Shown here in pieces: positions 30,726 through 38,096 of a stretch of 38,096 nt of DNA (position 1 is its first letter; each line of letters opens with the position of its first letter). The position numbers were made by a program, and so were the translations under genes. Source of the stretch: an uncultured Acidimicrobiales bacterium (GTDB lineage: Bacteria > Actinomycetota > Acidimicrobiia > Acidimicrobiales > SZUA-35); contig CALJSB010000149.1 in assembly GCA_937976305.1 (NCBI GenBank), positions 1 to 38,096 of the forward strand, written 5' to 3'. The notes below the pieces were generated by a model that was given only the letters and a program-made list of their open reading frames with translations, was not told the origin of the DNA and did no database searches.

Positions 30726-31487
30726 ATGCCCTCACCCCAGACTGTCGTCGACTCCGATGAGGATCCACTCGTGACAACCGAGACCAACAACGGCTCCGCC
30801 GCTGCCAAACAGACGGATGTGCTGGTGGTTGATGATGAGCCGCAGGTGCGCGAAATCGTTGCGACGTACCTAGAACGAGACGGCTATTCGGTGCGAACTG
30901 CCGCTGACGGGAACGAAGCGTTGGCTCAGCTCGCGAATCAACGAGCTGACCTCATCGTCCTCGACCTGATGATTCCCGGCGTCGACGGATTGAGCGTGTT
31001 GCGAAAGCTCCGAGAGTCTGGCGACAACGTTCCCGTGATCGTCTTGAGCGCCAAGGGACGCGAATCAGAGCGCGTTGCCGGTCTCGAACTCGGGGCCGAC
31101 GACTATCTCGCAAAGCCCGCATCACCCCGGGAAGTTGCCGCCCGTGTGCGTGCTGTCCTGCGACGGGCCAAGGCAACGGGACCGCAAACCCTGTCGGTCG
31201 CCGGACTCGAGATCGACATCGCCGGCCGTCGACTGAGCCGCGACGGCCAAGACATTGAGCTGCCACCGAAGGAGTTCGATCTGCTCGTTCGGCTGGCCAC
31301 GACCCCCGGGGAAGTCCTGAGCCGCGCTGATCTGCTTCGCGACGTGTGGGGGTCGAGCCCGGATTGGCAAGACCCGGGCACCGTGACCGTCCACGTGCGA
31401 CGCCTGCGACGCAAGCTCGAAGATGATCCAGCCAATCCGAGGCACGTTGTCACCGTGTACGGCGTCGGCTATCGATTTGACGTGTGA
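30726..31487 (+). CDS. OmpR-family response regulator
   Basis: The protein has 253 residues from ATG 30726 (GTG 30702 is less likely). The receiver domain at about 30-150 has the acidic pair in LVVDDEPQ, the phospho-Asp in LIVLDLMIPG and the Lys in DDYLAKPASP. The winged-helix DNA-binding domain (about 160-253) has IELPPKEFDLLVRLATTPGEVLSR and HVVTVYGVGYRFDV. It overlaps the sensor kinase start (GTGATG). The N-terminal 28 residues before the receiver are extra. Confidence 0.95.
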   Translation: MPSPQTVVDSDEDPLVTTETNNGSAAAKQTDVLVVDDEPQVREIVATYLERDGYSVRTAADGNEALAQLANQRADLIVLDLMIPGVDGLSVLRKLRESGDNVPVIVLSAKGRESERVAGLELGADDYLAKPASPREVAARVRAVLRRAKATGPQTLSVAGLEIDIAGRRLSRDGQDIELPPKEFDLLVRLATTPGEVLSRADLLRDVWGSSPDWQDPGTVTVHVRRLRRKLEDDPANPRHVVTVYGVGYRFDV

Positions 31488-32668
31488 TGCTGATGATGCC
31501 CTTTGCTGCCGACATGATGGACGACGAACAATCGATGACACTGTTCATCGTTCTTGTCGGCATCATCTCGCTTGGCGCCGCCATTGCCGGACCTCTCATA
31601 CTTCGGCGACTGAGCCTGCGTCAGGCGGTTCCGGTCGTCGCCCTTATCGGACCGATTTTGGCGATCGTCGGCAGCTTGATCGGCAGTGGCGCCATGACGC
31701 TGTCTGGCCACGACATCGGGTTTGTCCTCTCGGTTGCGGCGTTTACCGGGATCGCCTCGATCATTGTCGGGTGGCGGGTGGCTCGACCGTTGGCCCGAGA
31801 TCTCGACCGAGTTGCCGTCACGGTTACTCGGATCGCTGAAGGCGAGCGCGGAGCCCGAACTGATATCGACCGCAACGACGAGGTGGGCGGCCTGGCTGCC
31901 CAGGTCGACGCGCTGGGGCGAACATTGGCCCGGGCCGAGGCGGAGCGTTCAGCAGCCGAGGACGAGCGCCGGTCGGTCGTATCTGCCTTGAGTCACGATC
32001 TGCGTACGCCCCTGGCCGCGCTGCTGGTGTCTGTCGACGCGCTCGAAGACGGTCTTGTTGAAGGCCCAGCTCAGGTCACCTCAATGCGGCGAAACGTTGT
32101 TGCCCTTGAACGTCTCGTCGAAGATCTCTTTCTGTTGGCTCGAGCCGACAGCGGGAGCCTCGAACTCTCACGCGAGGATCTCGATCTCGCCGAGTTGATC
32201 GATGAAGCACTTGAGGCCGTTGCGCCATCTGCCCTTGATCGAAACGTCGAGATCAGGGCCGGGATGGACAGCCAGGTCATGATCTCGGGTGATGACACGG
32301 CCCTCGGCCGAGTTCTGCGCAATCTGCTCGACAACGCCACGCGCTTTGCCGCAACAACGGTGCGGGTTGATCTTGCCTGTGTCGACGGAAATGCCGTGGT
32401 CACCGTGACAGACGACGGTCCGGGCTTCGATGACGACTTCGTTCCTCGCGCCTTCGATCGTTTCAGCCAGGCAGATGCTGCCCGATCGTCCCACGGTGGG
32501 GCGGGTCTCGGGTTGGCGATCACGCATACCTTGGTGCAAGCCCACGGGGGTTCCGTCGAGATTGTGGCCGGTCGAGGTGGCACGGTGATTGTCACGTTGC
32601 CGTTGGCCAAGAGGTCGCAACGCCCAGTGCTCGAGCGACCGGGACCAGGCTCACAACACAGCGCCTGA
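31484..32668 (+). CDS. Sensor histidine kinase of the two-component system
   Basis: The protein has 394 residues, GTG 31484 or ATG 31487. Several hydrophobic segments (about 17-40, 48-68, 76-98) are followed by a HAMP domain (RVARPLARDLDRVAVTVTRIAEGERGART), the His box SALSHDLRTPLAALLVSVDALEDG, and the ATP domain (VLRNLLDNATRFA; VTDDGPGFDDD; GGAGLGLAITHTLVQAHGGS). No large outer sensor domain exists, so the signal is probably sensed in the membrane or by a partner. It pairs with the upstream regulator. Confidence 0.95.
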   Translation: MMLMMPFAADMMDDEQSMTLFIVLVGIISLGAAIAGPLILRRLSLRQAVPVVALIGPILAIVGSLIGSGAMTLSGHDIGFVLSVAAFTGIASIIVGWRVARPLARDLDRVAVTVTRIAEGERGARTDIDRNDEVGGLAAQVDALGRTLARAEAERSAAEDERRSVVSALSHDLRTPLAALLVSVDALEDGLVEGPAQVTSMRRNVVALERLVEDLFLLARADSGSLELSREDLDLAELIDEALEAVAPSALDRNVEIRAGMDSQVMISGDDTALGRVLRNLLDNATRFAATTVRVDLACVDGNAVVTVTDDGPGFDDDFVPRAFDRFSQADAARSSHGGAGLGLAITHTLVQAHGGSVEIVAGRGGTVIVTLPLAKRSQRPVLERPGPGSQHSA

Positions 32669-32714
32669 GTGCTTCGTCTCGCCGAAGTGTGGTCTGAGCA
32701 GCCAGACTGTTGGT

Positions 32715-33401
32715 GTGAATCGCTCCGACCGACTTCAAGCCGTGATGGAAGCTCTCCGTGTGGCAGCTCCGGATCACTTGACGAGTCGAGAGCTCGCAGC
32801 TGAGTTCGGTGTGACGCCGCGAACAATCGAGCGTGATCTGTCGTCGCTTCGAGAAGCAGGCGTTCCGATTGTGGCGCCGGCTGGCCGGCAAGGCGGCTAC
32901 GCCATTGACCTGCACCACACGCTGCCGCCGGTCCACCTGAGCGCAGGCGAGGCCAGCGCTGTGGTTGTTGCCCTCGCCCGAAACACTGGTGGCCGCTTCG
33001 CCGAAGCAAATCTGACGGCTCGGCGGAAGGTTCTTGGGGCAATGTCGGCTGTCGACGCAGCCTCGGCTCGGCGCCTCAGTGTGCAAGTGCACGACATCCA
33101 ATCGGCAAACGCGCTGTCGCCTTCATCCGTGCTGCAGGACGCCGTTGGAACCCACGGTGTCGTCACCATTCGCTACCGTCGCGATGACGGCACGATCAGC
33201 GAGCGTGACATCGAACCGATAGGGCTCGTCAGTCGCGATCGTGCATGGCATGTCGTCGCCTGGTGCCGAATGCGAGACGACCACCGGACCTTCCGGCTTG
33301 ATCACATCGAAGAAGCGACGCTGACAAACGAAGTTGCACCCGAGCGCCAGGCTGCCTCAGATGCCGAGATCCAACTCGGGCAAACTGGCTTGTTCGGCTG
33401 A
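32715..33401 (+). CDS. WYL-domain transcription regulator (DeoR-type HTH)
   Basis: The protein has 228 residues from GTG 32715. The N-terminal helix-turn-helix VNRSDRLQAVMEALRVAAPDHLTSRELAAEFGVTPRTIERDLSSLREAGVPI is a typical YafY-like pattern. The middle segment PPVHLSAGEASAVVVALAR is family-like, and the WYL region (VTIRYRRDDGTISERDIEPIGLVSRDRAWHVVAWCRMRDDHRTFRLDHI) ends it. It probably senses a small nucleic-acid-like or other ligand. Its target is not evident; the aminotransferase is convergent with it. Confidence 0.9.
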   Translation: MNRSDRLQAVMEALRVAAPDHLTSRELAAEFGVTPRTIERDLSSLREAGVPIVAPAGRQGGYAIDLHHTLPPVHLSAGEASAVVVALARNTGGRFAEANLTARRKVLGAMSAVDAASARRLSVQVHDIQSANALSPSSVLQDAVGTHGVVTIRYRRDDGTISERDIEPIGLVSRDRAWHVVAWCRMRDDHRTFRLDHIEEATLTNEVAPERQAASDAEIQLGQTGLFG

Positions 33402-33411
33402 CGTCCGTCGC

Positions 33412-34626
33412 TCAGATGGCAGCGGCGAGGCGAGCGATCGCTTCGCCGAAGGTCGAAGGATCGGCGTTTGAGTAGCTCAGCCGCACGTACTCGCTGTGGC
33501 GTTTCGACGCCGAGAACGCAGAGCCGGGAACGAACCCGACCGGTGCTGAAGCAACGCCGGTGAGCGTGCGTGTCAACAGCTCGGAACTGTCTGTCACCTG
33601 CCCGTTCGCTTGGAACGGCAACGGAAGCCAACAGAAGAACCCGCCTTGTGGGCTGGTGACGTCAGCCTCGGGGAGTTCGGCCGCGAGGGCTCCAACCAGC
33701 GCATCGCGGCGATCCCGGTACCGATCCCGCAACGAGTCGAGATGCGTCGTCCACCATCGATCGTCAGCCAAGAGATCTGCTGCGGTGAACTGGGACAGCG
33801 TGTTCGTGTGGAGGTCAGCAGCCTGTTTGGCCCGCTCGGCTTTGATCAGAATGTCGGGAGCGGCTTCCATCCAGCCGACCCGAAGGCCAGGGGCCAGGGT
33901 CTTTGAGAATGAGCCGAGTCTGATCACGTTCGGTGAGTCCCGCAGTTCGATGGGCTTGGTCGCTGGGTCGAAACAGAGCTGACGGTAAGGATCATCTGCG
34001 ATGACGGCGAACTCGAACTTTTCCGCGAGGTCAACCAGCAGATCGCCGCGAGTTTGGCTCAGCACGGTACCAGTCGGGTTCTGAAAGTTGGGGTTGACGT
34101 AGCACGCCGTGATCCGTTTGCCAGCCTCGAGATGCGTTGCAAGAACGTCGACTCGCAACCCGTCGCGGTCGACCGGTATCGGCAGCGGTTCGTAGCGGTG
34201 AGCCCGTAAGAGCTGCAGAGCGCCCACATAGCCGGGGTCTTCGATGGCTGCAGTCGCCGGATGGGACGATGACGGGCCCGGATCGAGCACAGCGAGGCAG
34301 AGACTCAGCGCTTGTTGTGATCCGCTTGTCACCAATACTTGTGACTCGCTGACACCGAGTTGACCGGCCAGCACGTTGAGAAGGTCAGGCTCGCCGGCCG
34401 ACTCACCGTACTGAAAAGCGCACGCCCCCTTGCGAGTGATCACGCGCTCGAGCGCAGCACTGATGTGCTCGACCGGGATGCAGTCGTTCGCCGGAAGTCC
34501 ACCAGCAAGCGAGATGAGGTCAGGTCGGCGGCCATCTTTCAGAAACTCACGAATGATCGACGGCAGAAAGCGATCGTCGTTCGGCAGAACGAGTGGGGAA
34601 GGCACCTGCGTCGTCGTCATGACCAC
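33412..34626 (-). CDS. PLP aminotransferase of the LysN/2-aminoadipate (class I) type
   Basis: The protein has 404 residues. ISLAGGLPANDCIP and FQYGESAGEPDLLNVLA are typical of the LysN / AadA-like group. The PLP Lys is in LGSFSKTLAPGLRVGWM, with the phosphate-binding motif in VTSGSQQALSLCLAVLDPG and NPNFQNPTG before it. It transfers an amino group between an aromatic, branched or aminoadipate-like amino acid and a keto acid; the exact substrate is open. It is divergent from the MocR-type regulator and probably under its control. Confidence 0.9.
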   Translation of the reverse strand: MVMTTTQVPSPLVLPNDDRFLPSIIREFLKDGRRPDLISLAGGLPANDCIPVEHISAALERVITRKGACAFQYGESAGEPDLLNVLAGQLGVSESQVLVTSGSQQALSLCLAVLDPGPSSSHPATAAIEDPGYVGALQLLRAHRYEPLPIPVDRDGLRVDVLATHLEAGKRITACYVNPNFQNPTGTVLSQTRGDLLVDLAEKFEFAVIADDPYRQLCFDPATKPIELRDSPNVIRLGSFSKTLAPGLRVGWMEAAPDILIKAERAKQAADLHTNTLSQFTAADLLADDRWWTTHLDSLRDRYRDRRDALVGALAAELPEADVTSPQGGFFCWLPLPFQANGQVTDSSELLTRTLTGVASAPVGFVPGSAFSASKRHSEYVRLSYSNADPSTFGEAIARLAAAI

Positions 34627-34695
34627 AGAGCGTGAGAGGCGTTCGGGTGCCGGTCACGGGCCAACTCTTGGAAATTGGCTCTTCACGATCCCGAC

Positions 34696-36132
34696 ATGAG
34701 GTGTTTACTTGAGGGGGTGGCAGATCGGATCGGCACCAACGCATTGATCAACATGCTCGGTGATTGGTCATCGCTTGGCGTAGGCCCCCTCCATCAGCGA
34801 CTTGCTGATGCCATCGCCCGGGCGGCCGAGAGCGGAGTACTGCCAGCGACGGCAACCCTCCCCGCGGAACGAGGACTTGCTCGTTCGTTGGCGGTGAGCC
34901 GGTCGACGGTCACCACGGCACTCAACGACCTCAAGGCCAGAGGCATCCTGGAATCGCGGCAGGGGAGCGGGACTCGGGTTGTTGGAGCCCCGAGGGTCGA
35001 GATGCCAGGAGCCACGATTCTGCCCGGGTTGCTCAAGGGCACGTCGGCTGACGGATCTGGTGCGATTGATCTGGCCGCATCGACGCCAGCCGACGGCGAC
35101 GCCTTGCCCGCGATTGATGTCGATCTCGAGGGGATGCTGAAGGCGGGCCCGCGCCATGGCTACACGCCGGAAGGCCTGCCTGCGCTTCGAGATGCCGTCG
35201 CTGAGCGGCTCACGATTGGTGGCTTGCCGAGCACCATCGAAGAGGTGCTGATCACAAACGGTGCCCAACATGGGCTCTCGCTTGCGTTCTCGTTGCTGAG
35301 CGATCGTGACGACTTGATCCTCGTAGATGAACCGACCTATCCAGGAATGATCGACCTGCTGTCGAGCAAGGGCCTCGAAGCGGTTGGTTTGCCTCGCACC
35401 TCGGGGGGTATCGACATCCCTGCGTTGCGAAAGCTTGTCTCTGGACACAACATCCGGTTCGCCTACCTGCAGACATCGGTGCACAACCCAACGGGTCTCG
35501 TGGCTGAGGATTGGGAGTTTCGAGCGTTGGCCCGTGTGTGCGATGAGCTCGATCTCACCGTGGTCGAGGACATGGTGCTGGCCGACTTGCGCTATGACGG
35601 CTCGCAACCGTCGCCGATTGCCGCCCGTACTCGTGTGGCCACCGTGATCGCCATCGGCAGCATCTCAAAGCTTGGCTGGGGTGGGCTCCGGATTGGTTGG
35701 ATGCGCGCTGAAACCTCGGTGATGGAGCGCCTCGTTCGAGCCCGACTTTCGGCCGATCTCGGCAGCTCGATCCCGTCACAGGTGATCGCAGCCGGAGTCC
35801 TTGCGAGCTTCGACGAGGTCGCTCAGGTGCGCCAGGCAACGTTGATGAAGCGAGCGAGCTTGGCCGAAGAGACGCTGGCGGCTGCGGTTCCAGAATGGAC
35901 GGTGCAGTCGCCCGAAGGGGGGCTATCGCTCTGGGTCGATCTCGGCGCCCCACTCGCCGAGCCGCTCGCTCAAGTAGCAGGACGGTTTGGCGTCACGATC
36001 GCAACTGGTGTGTCGGCCTCGGTTGAAGGGGCCTACGACGACCACATTCGGCTGTGTTTTGACCGGCCGGAGCCGCTGCTACTCGAGGGGCTGCGGCGCC
36101 TCGCCGCAGCGTGGGAGAGTCTGTCGAGCTGA
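34696..36132 (+). CDS. MocR/PdxR-type regulator (GntR HTH fused to aminotransferase fold)
   Basis: The protein has about 478 residues from ATG 34696; GTG 34717 and ATG 34750 are possible. The GntR winged helix (GPLHQRLADAIARAAESGVLPATATLPAERGLARSLAVSRSTVTTALNDLKARGILESRQGSGTRVV) is followed by an aminotransferase domain with LITNGAQHGLSLAF, YLQTSVHNPTGLV and the PLP Lys in GSISKLGWGGLRIGWM. MocR proteins use PLP or an amino-acid aldimine as a signal. It is divergent from the aminotransferase by 69 bases, so that region should hold its operators. Confidence 0.92.
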   Translation: MRCLLEGVADRIGTNALINMLGDWSSLGVGPLHQRLADAIARAAESGVLPATATLPAERGLARSLAVSRSTVTTALNDLKARGILESRQGSGTRVVGAPRVEMPGATILPGLLKGTSADGSGAIDLAASTPADGDALPAIDVDLEGMLKAGPRHGYTPEGLPALRDAVAERLTIGGLPSTIEEVLITNGAQHGLSLAFSLLSDRDDLILVDEPTYPGMIDLLSSKGLEAVGLPRTSGGIDIPALRKLVSGHNIRFAYLQTSVHNPTGLVAEDWEFRALARVCDELDLTVVEDMVLADLRYDGSQPSPIAARTRVATVIAIGSISKLGWGGLRIGWMRAETSVMERLVRARLSADLGSSIPSQVIAAGVLASFDEVAQVRQATLMKRASLAEETLAAAVPEWTVQSPEGGLSLWVDLGAPLAEPLAQVAGRFGVTIATGVSASVEGAYDDHIRLCFDRPEPLLLEGLRRLAAAWESLSS

Positions 36133-36135
36133 GCG

Positions 36136-37212
36136 TTATCCGCCCGTGCTGACGAACTCGATGCGCCGGTTGAGCGCCTTGTTTTCTGGCGTGTCGTTTT
36201 CGGCGACCGGTTGGGTTTCGCCGTAGCCGACTGCTGTCATGTTTTCGGCTGGCACGCCGGCGTCGGTGAGGTAGGCGAGAACGGCGTCTGCTCGGTCTTG
36301 GCTGAGTTGTTGGTTGAAGGCGTCGTCGCCGTCTGAGTCGGTGTGACCGGCGATCTCGACGACGGTGTTGTTGGCAATCAAGAACTCGGCCGCTCCGTCG
36401 AGCACGACGGTTGATTCGGCGGTGATCACCGCAGAGTTGACTTCGAAGTTGATCGCTTCGAGGCCGAGCGCCTCGTTGAGCGAGCCGCCGAGCTGGGCCT
36501 GGATGTCAGCGGGGATGAGCACGCTGTCGATGATGTGCACCACGCCATTGTCGGCCGTGAGGTCGGCTTCGATGATGTTGACGCCGTTGACTGTCGGCGC
36601 ATCTCCCGAGAACCCGATGTTGAGGTTGGTGCCCTCGAGCGAAGTGACAGGACCGGCGACGAGGTCACTGGAGGTGACGGTGCCGGACACGACGTGATAG
36701 GCGAGCACCCGATTGAGAACATCTTCGTCGCCCGTGATGGCCTCGGGTAGATCGGCGAGTGCGTCATCGCTCGGAGCGAAGACGGTGAACGGACCCGGAG
36801 CTTCGAGCACCTGATCGGTGCCGGTTGCTTCGAGAACGCCAACCATCGTGCTCAGGTTGCCGGCCTCGCGGGAGACATCGACGACAGTGTTGGTTTCGGG
36901 CGCAGCGGCCTCGGTCGTTGTGGGTGCTTCAGTGGTGGTCGGAGCCTCGGTTGTGGTGGTTTCCTCTGGCTCGGCCTCGGTTGTTGTGGGCGCCTCGGTT
37001 GTTTCAGCGGTGGTCTCGACCTTGGTGCCGGCGTCGAAGAAGCCGCCAAGCGCGAGCATCGAAATGATGATTGCCGACACAACGGCGATACCAACCATGC
37101 CGCCGAAAGCGACGTCGCCATCGTCGGCAACTGCGGGTGCGCCGCCGACGGGTGCGCCGCGGCGCTCCGGATCGTCCTTGCGCTCGTCTCGAGTGTTGGT
37201 TTCCTCGGCCAT
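36136..37212 (-). CDS. Membrane-anchored fasciclin-OmpA fusion protein
   Basis: The protein has 358 residues from ATG 37212; the longer frame to 37281 is discarded. A cytoplasmic N-terminus is followed by one membrane helix (GMVGIAVVSAIIISMLALGGFF, about 38-59) and a Thr/Glu/Ala/Pro repeat linker (TTTEAPTTTEA). A fasciclin domain comes next (about 110-240: LSTMVGVLEATGTDQVLEAPGPFTVFAPSDDALADLP; VVHIIDSVLIP). The OmpA domain ends it (about 255-358: EIAGHTDSDGDDAFNQQLSQDRADAVLAYL; NRRIEFV), with the D and R that bind peptidoglycan. It probably links an adhesive domain to the cell wall. Confidence 0.88.
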   Translation of the reverse strand: MAEETNTRDERKDDPERRGAPVGGAPAVADDGDVAFGGMVGIAVVSAIIISMLALGGFFDAGTKVETTAETTEAPTTTEAEPEETTTTEAPTTTEAPTTTEAAAPETNTVVDVSREAGNLSTMVGVLEATGTDQVLEAPGPFTVFAPSDDALADLPEAITGDEDVLNRVLAYHVVSGTVTSSDLVAGPVTSLEGTNLNIGFSGDAPTVNGVNIIEADLTADNGVVHIIDSVLIPADIQAQLGGSLNEALGLEAINFEVNSAVITAESTVVLDGAAEFLIANNTVVEIAGHTDSDGDDAFNQQLSQDRADAVLAYLTDAGVPAENMTAVGYGETQPVAENDTPENKALNRRIEFVSTGG

Positions 37213-37355
37213 GTCGGCACTCCTCGTCGCTGCCCAAGCTGGTGTGACGCTTCGTGCCTGCGGGGGCACGGGCATCCACATCAGCCGTCGCTGAGTCTGG
37301 CACCGATTGACCCCTGTTTCCTACCCCACCACCACGAAACCTGAACGGCGCAGAC

Positions 37356-37418
37356 GAGAAGGCTCAGTCGAGGGAAGAGAAGGCTCAGTCGAGTGAAGAG
37401 AAGGCTCAGTCGAGGGAA
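37356..37418. repeat. Three 21-base tandem repeats after an Lrp gene
   Basis: Units 37356-37376, 37377-37397 and 37398-37418 each read GAGAAGGCTCAGTCGAG.GAA; only one base differs in the second. They directly follow the end of the Lrp-type gene (minus strand). The gene's own last codons (CTCGACTGA, Leu-Asp-stop) occur in each unit on that strand, so the repeats seem to have grown by copying the gene end. Confidence 0.8.
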
Positions 37419-37423
37419 CAGCT

Positions 37424-37885
37424 TCAGTCGAGATAGTCCAGCGGAAGTGCTCTGGTGGCCTTCAGTTCCTCCATCACAAAGGTGGTGCGAACGTCATAGA
37501 GGTCGACCTCTTCAATCAGTCGTTTGTAGAACTCGTCATAGGCTTCGATGCTGGGCACGAGCACCTTCAAGACGTAGTCGGTCTCGCCGCTGGTGCGGAA
37601 CGCCTCGACAATCTCGGGGAGCCGTTCGATTCCGTTGGTGAATCGATCGAGCCATGCACTTCCGTGGGCGTTGGTGCGGATCATCACCAGGGCGGTGACG
37701 CTGAGGTTGAGCGCAACAGGGTCGAGAACGGCGACTCGGCCGGTGATGACCCCGCTCTCCTCGAGGTTGCGGATGCGTCGCCAACACGGCGTTGGCGACA
37801 AGCCCACCTCATCGGCGATCTCCCGAACGGAAGTGGATGCATCCTGCTGGAGCAATTGGAGAATTTGTCGATCAACTAAGTCCAC
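37424..37885 (-). CDS. Lrp/AsnC-family transcription regulator
   Basis: The protein has 153 residues from GTG 37885, the usual family length; the frame to 38008 adds 41 unlikely residues. VDLVDRQILQLLQQDASTSVREIADEVGLSPTPCWRRIRNLEESGVITGRVAVLD is a classical Lrp helix-turn-helix. The RAM domain follows (IVEAFRTSGETDYVLKVLVPSIEAYDEFYKRLIEE). The SPTPCWRRI recognition helix is like AsnC-type regulators of amino-acid catabolism. It is divergent from the DUF6356 gene. Confidence 0.92.
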   Translation of the reverse strand: MDLVDRQILQLLQQDASTSVREIADEVGLSPTPCWRRIRNLEESGVITGRVAVLDPVALNLSVTALVMIRTNAHGSAWLDRFTNGIERLPEIVEAFRTSGETDYVLKVLVPSIEAYDEFYKRLIEEVDLYDVRTTFVMEELKATRALPLDYLD

Positions 37886-37891
37886 AATAGA

Positions 37892-37897
37892 ACAGTA
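37892..37897 (-). promoter_or_regulatory. Probable -10 box of the Lrp-type gene
   Basis: On the minus strand TACTGT ends six bases before GTG 37885, again suggesting a leaderless mRNA. No clear -35. Confidence 0.4.
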
Positions 37898-37998
37898 CGG
37901 CACAAAGTGAGCTATGTGTAGAACAAACTTGCACTCTTGTACGGCAGATGGGCCAGATTCAGCCAAAACGTCTCTCTGGGATTTTCTACGATGGAGCC

Positions 37999-38096
37999 AT
38001 GGCATCACTCGTCGACGTGCGTTGTTGGTTCACCGAACACCCCTCATCTGTTGATGAGAGCTATCGCGAGCACTTCATGGTGGCCCTCGGTTTCAG
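37999..38096 (+). CDS. DUF6356-type small protein, 3' end missing
   Basis: The window ends after 32 codons from ATG 37999. FTEHPSSVDESYREHFMVALGF has the pattern (F.eHP.SV.E.Y.EH...A..F) of the short membrane proteins of DUF6356. The rest of the gene, including the expected membrane helices, is beyond the window. ATG 37991 is out of frame and gives no family match. Confidence 0.7.
   Translation, partial: MASLVDVRCWFTEHPSSVDESYREHFMVALGF

Overview
The window looks like a high-GC actinobacterial chromosome, most likely Acidimicrobiia or a relative. This is inferred from the DUF2510 motif (GWYP...YYDG..WTDQ) in two proteins, a PIN-PhoH (PhoH2-type) protein, an actinobacterial-style SOS box at dinB, frequent GTG starts and several probable leaderless promoters. 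No rRNA or complete tRNA is present to confirm the lineage.

Positions 1 to about 8700 are the right-hand part of an integrated mobile element whose left end lies outside the window. It carries the end of a primase/helicase-type replication protein, an origin-like cluster of GTGGACA/TGTCCAC repeats, a small helix-turn-helix protein, a DUF2510 membrane protein, and a 305-base gene-free stretch with five CAAAAAGG boxes. A tightly overlapping four-gene operon (3681-6299) follows: two unknown proteins, a PCMT-like methyltransferase and a six-finger zinc protein. Then come a small serine recombinase behind a palindrome-filled promoter, and a two-gene HEPN cassette whose HEPN gene is frameshifted in a run of eight Gs. 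The element ends at a 47-base 3' half of tRNA-Ala(CGC), the expected remnant of insertion into a tRNA gene.

From about 8700 to the end the genes are chromosomal and mostly metabolic: an AhpC/TSA_2 redox protein, a flavin reductase, a sortase with a CHRD surface protein, PhoH2, SOS-regulated DNA polymerase IV, a DUF1111 di-heme lipoprotein, a TauD-type dioxygenase, a fused beta-oxidation enzyme, a BRCT-like/DUF2510 membrane protein, an undecaprenyl-phosphate sugar transferase, two Lrp/AsnC regulators, a phosphoribosyltransferase, an M23 peptidase and a sulfite-oxidase-like molybdoenzyme. After these come an SDR/ferredoxin/ferredoxin-reductase cluster, a Nudix hydrolase, a two-component system, a WYL regulator, a divergent aminotransferase/MocR pair, a fasciclin-OmpA fusion and the start of a DUF6356 gene.

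Two signals stand out. The zinc protein (5424-6299) has three copies of an exact 45-residue module, each a canonical C2H2 finger (CX2CX12HX3H) followed by a C2HC finger (CX2CX11HX3C), which is eukaryote-like and rare in bacteria. The thioredoxin-like lipoprotein at 27124-27837 is split by a TGA exactly where the first cysteine of its redox motif should be (UATC). A hairpin with a GG(U) apex lies 18 bases downstream, so this is probably a selenoprotein that a standard gene caller would break into two fragments.
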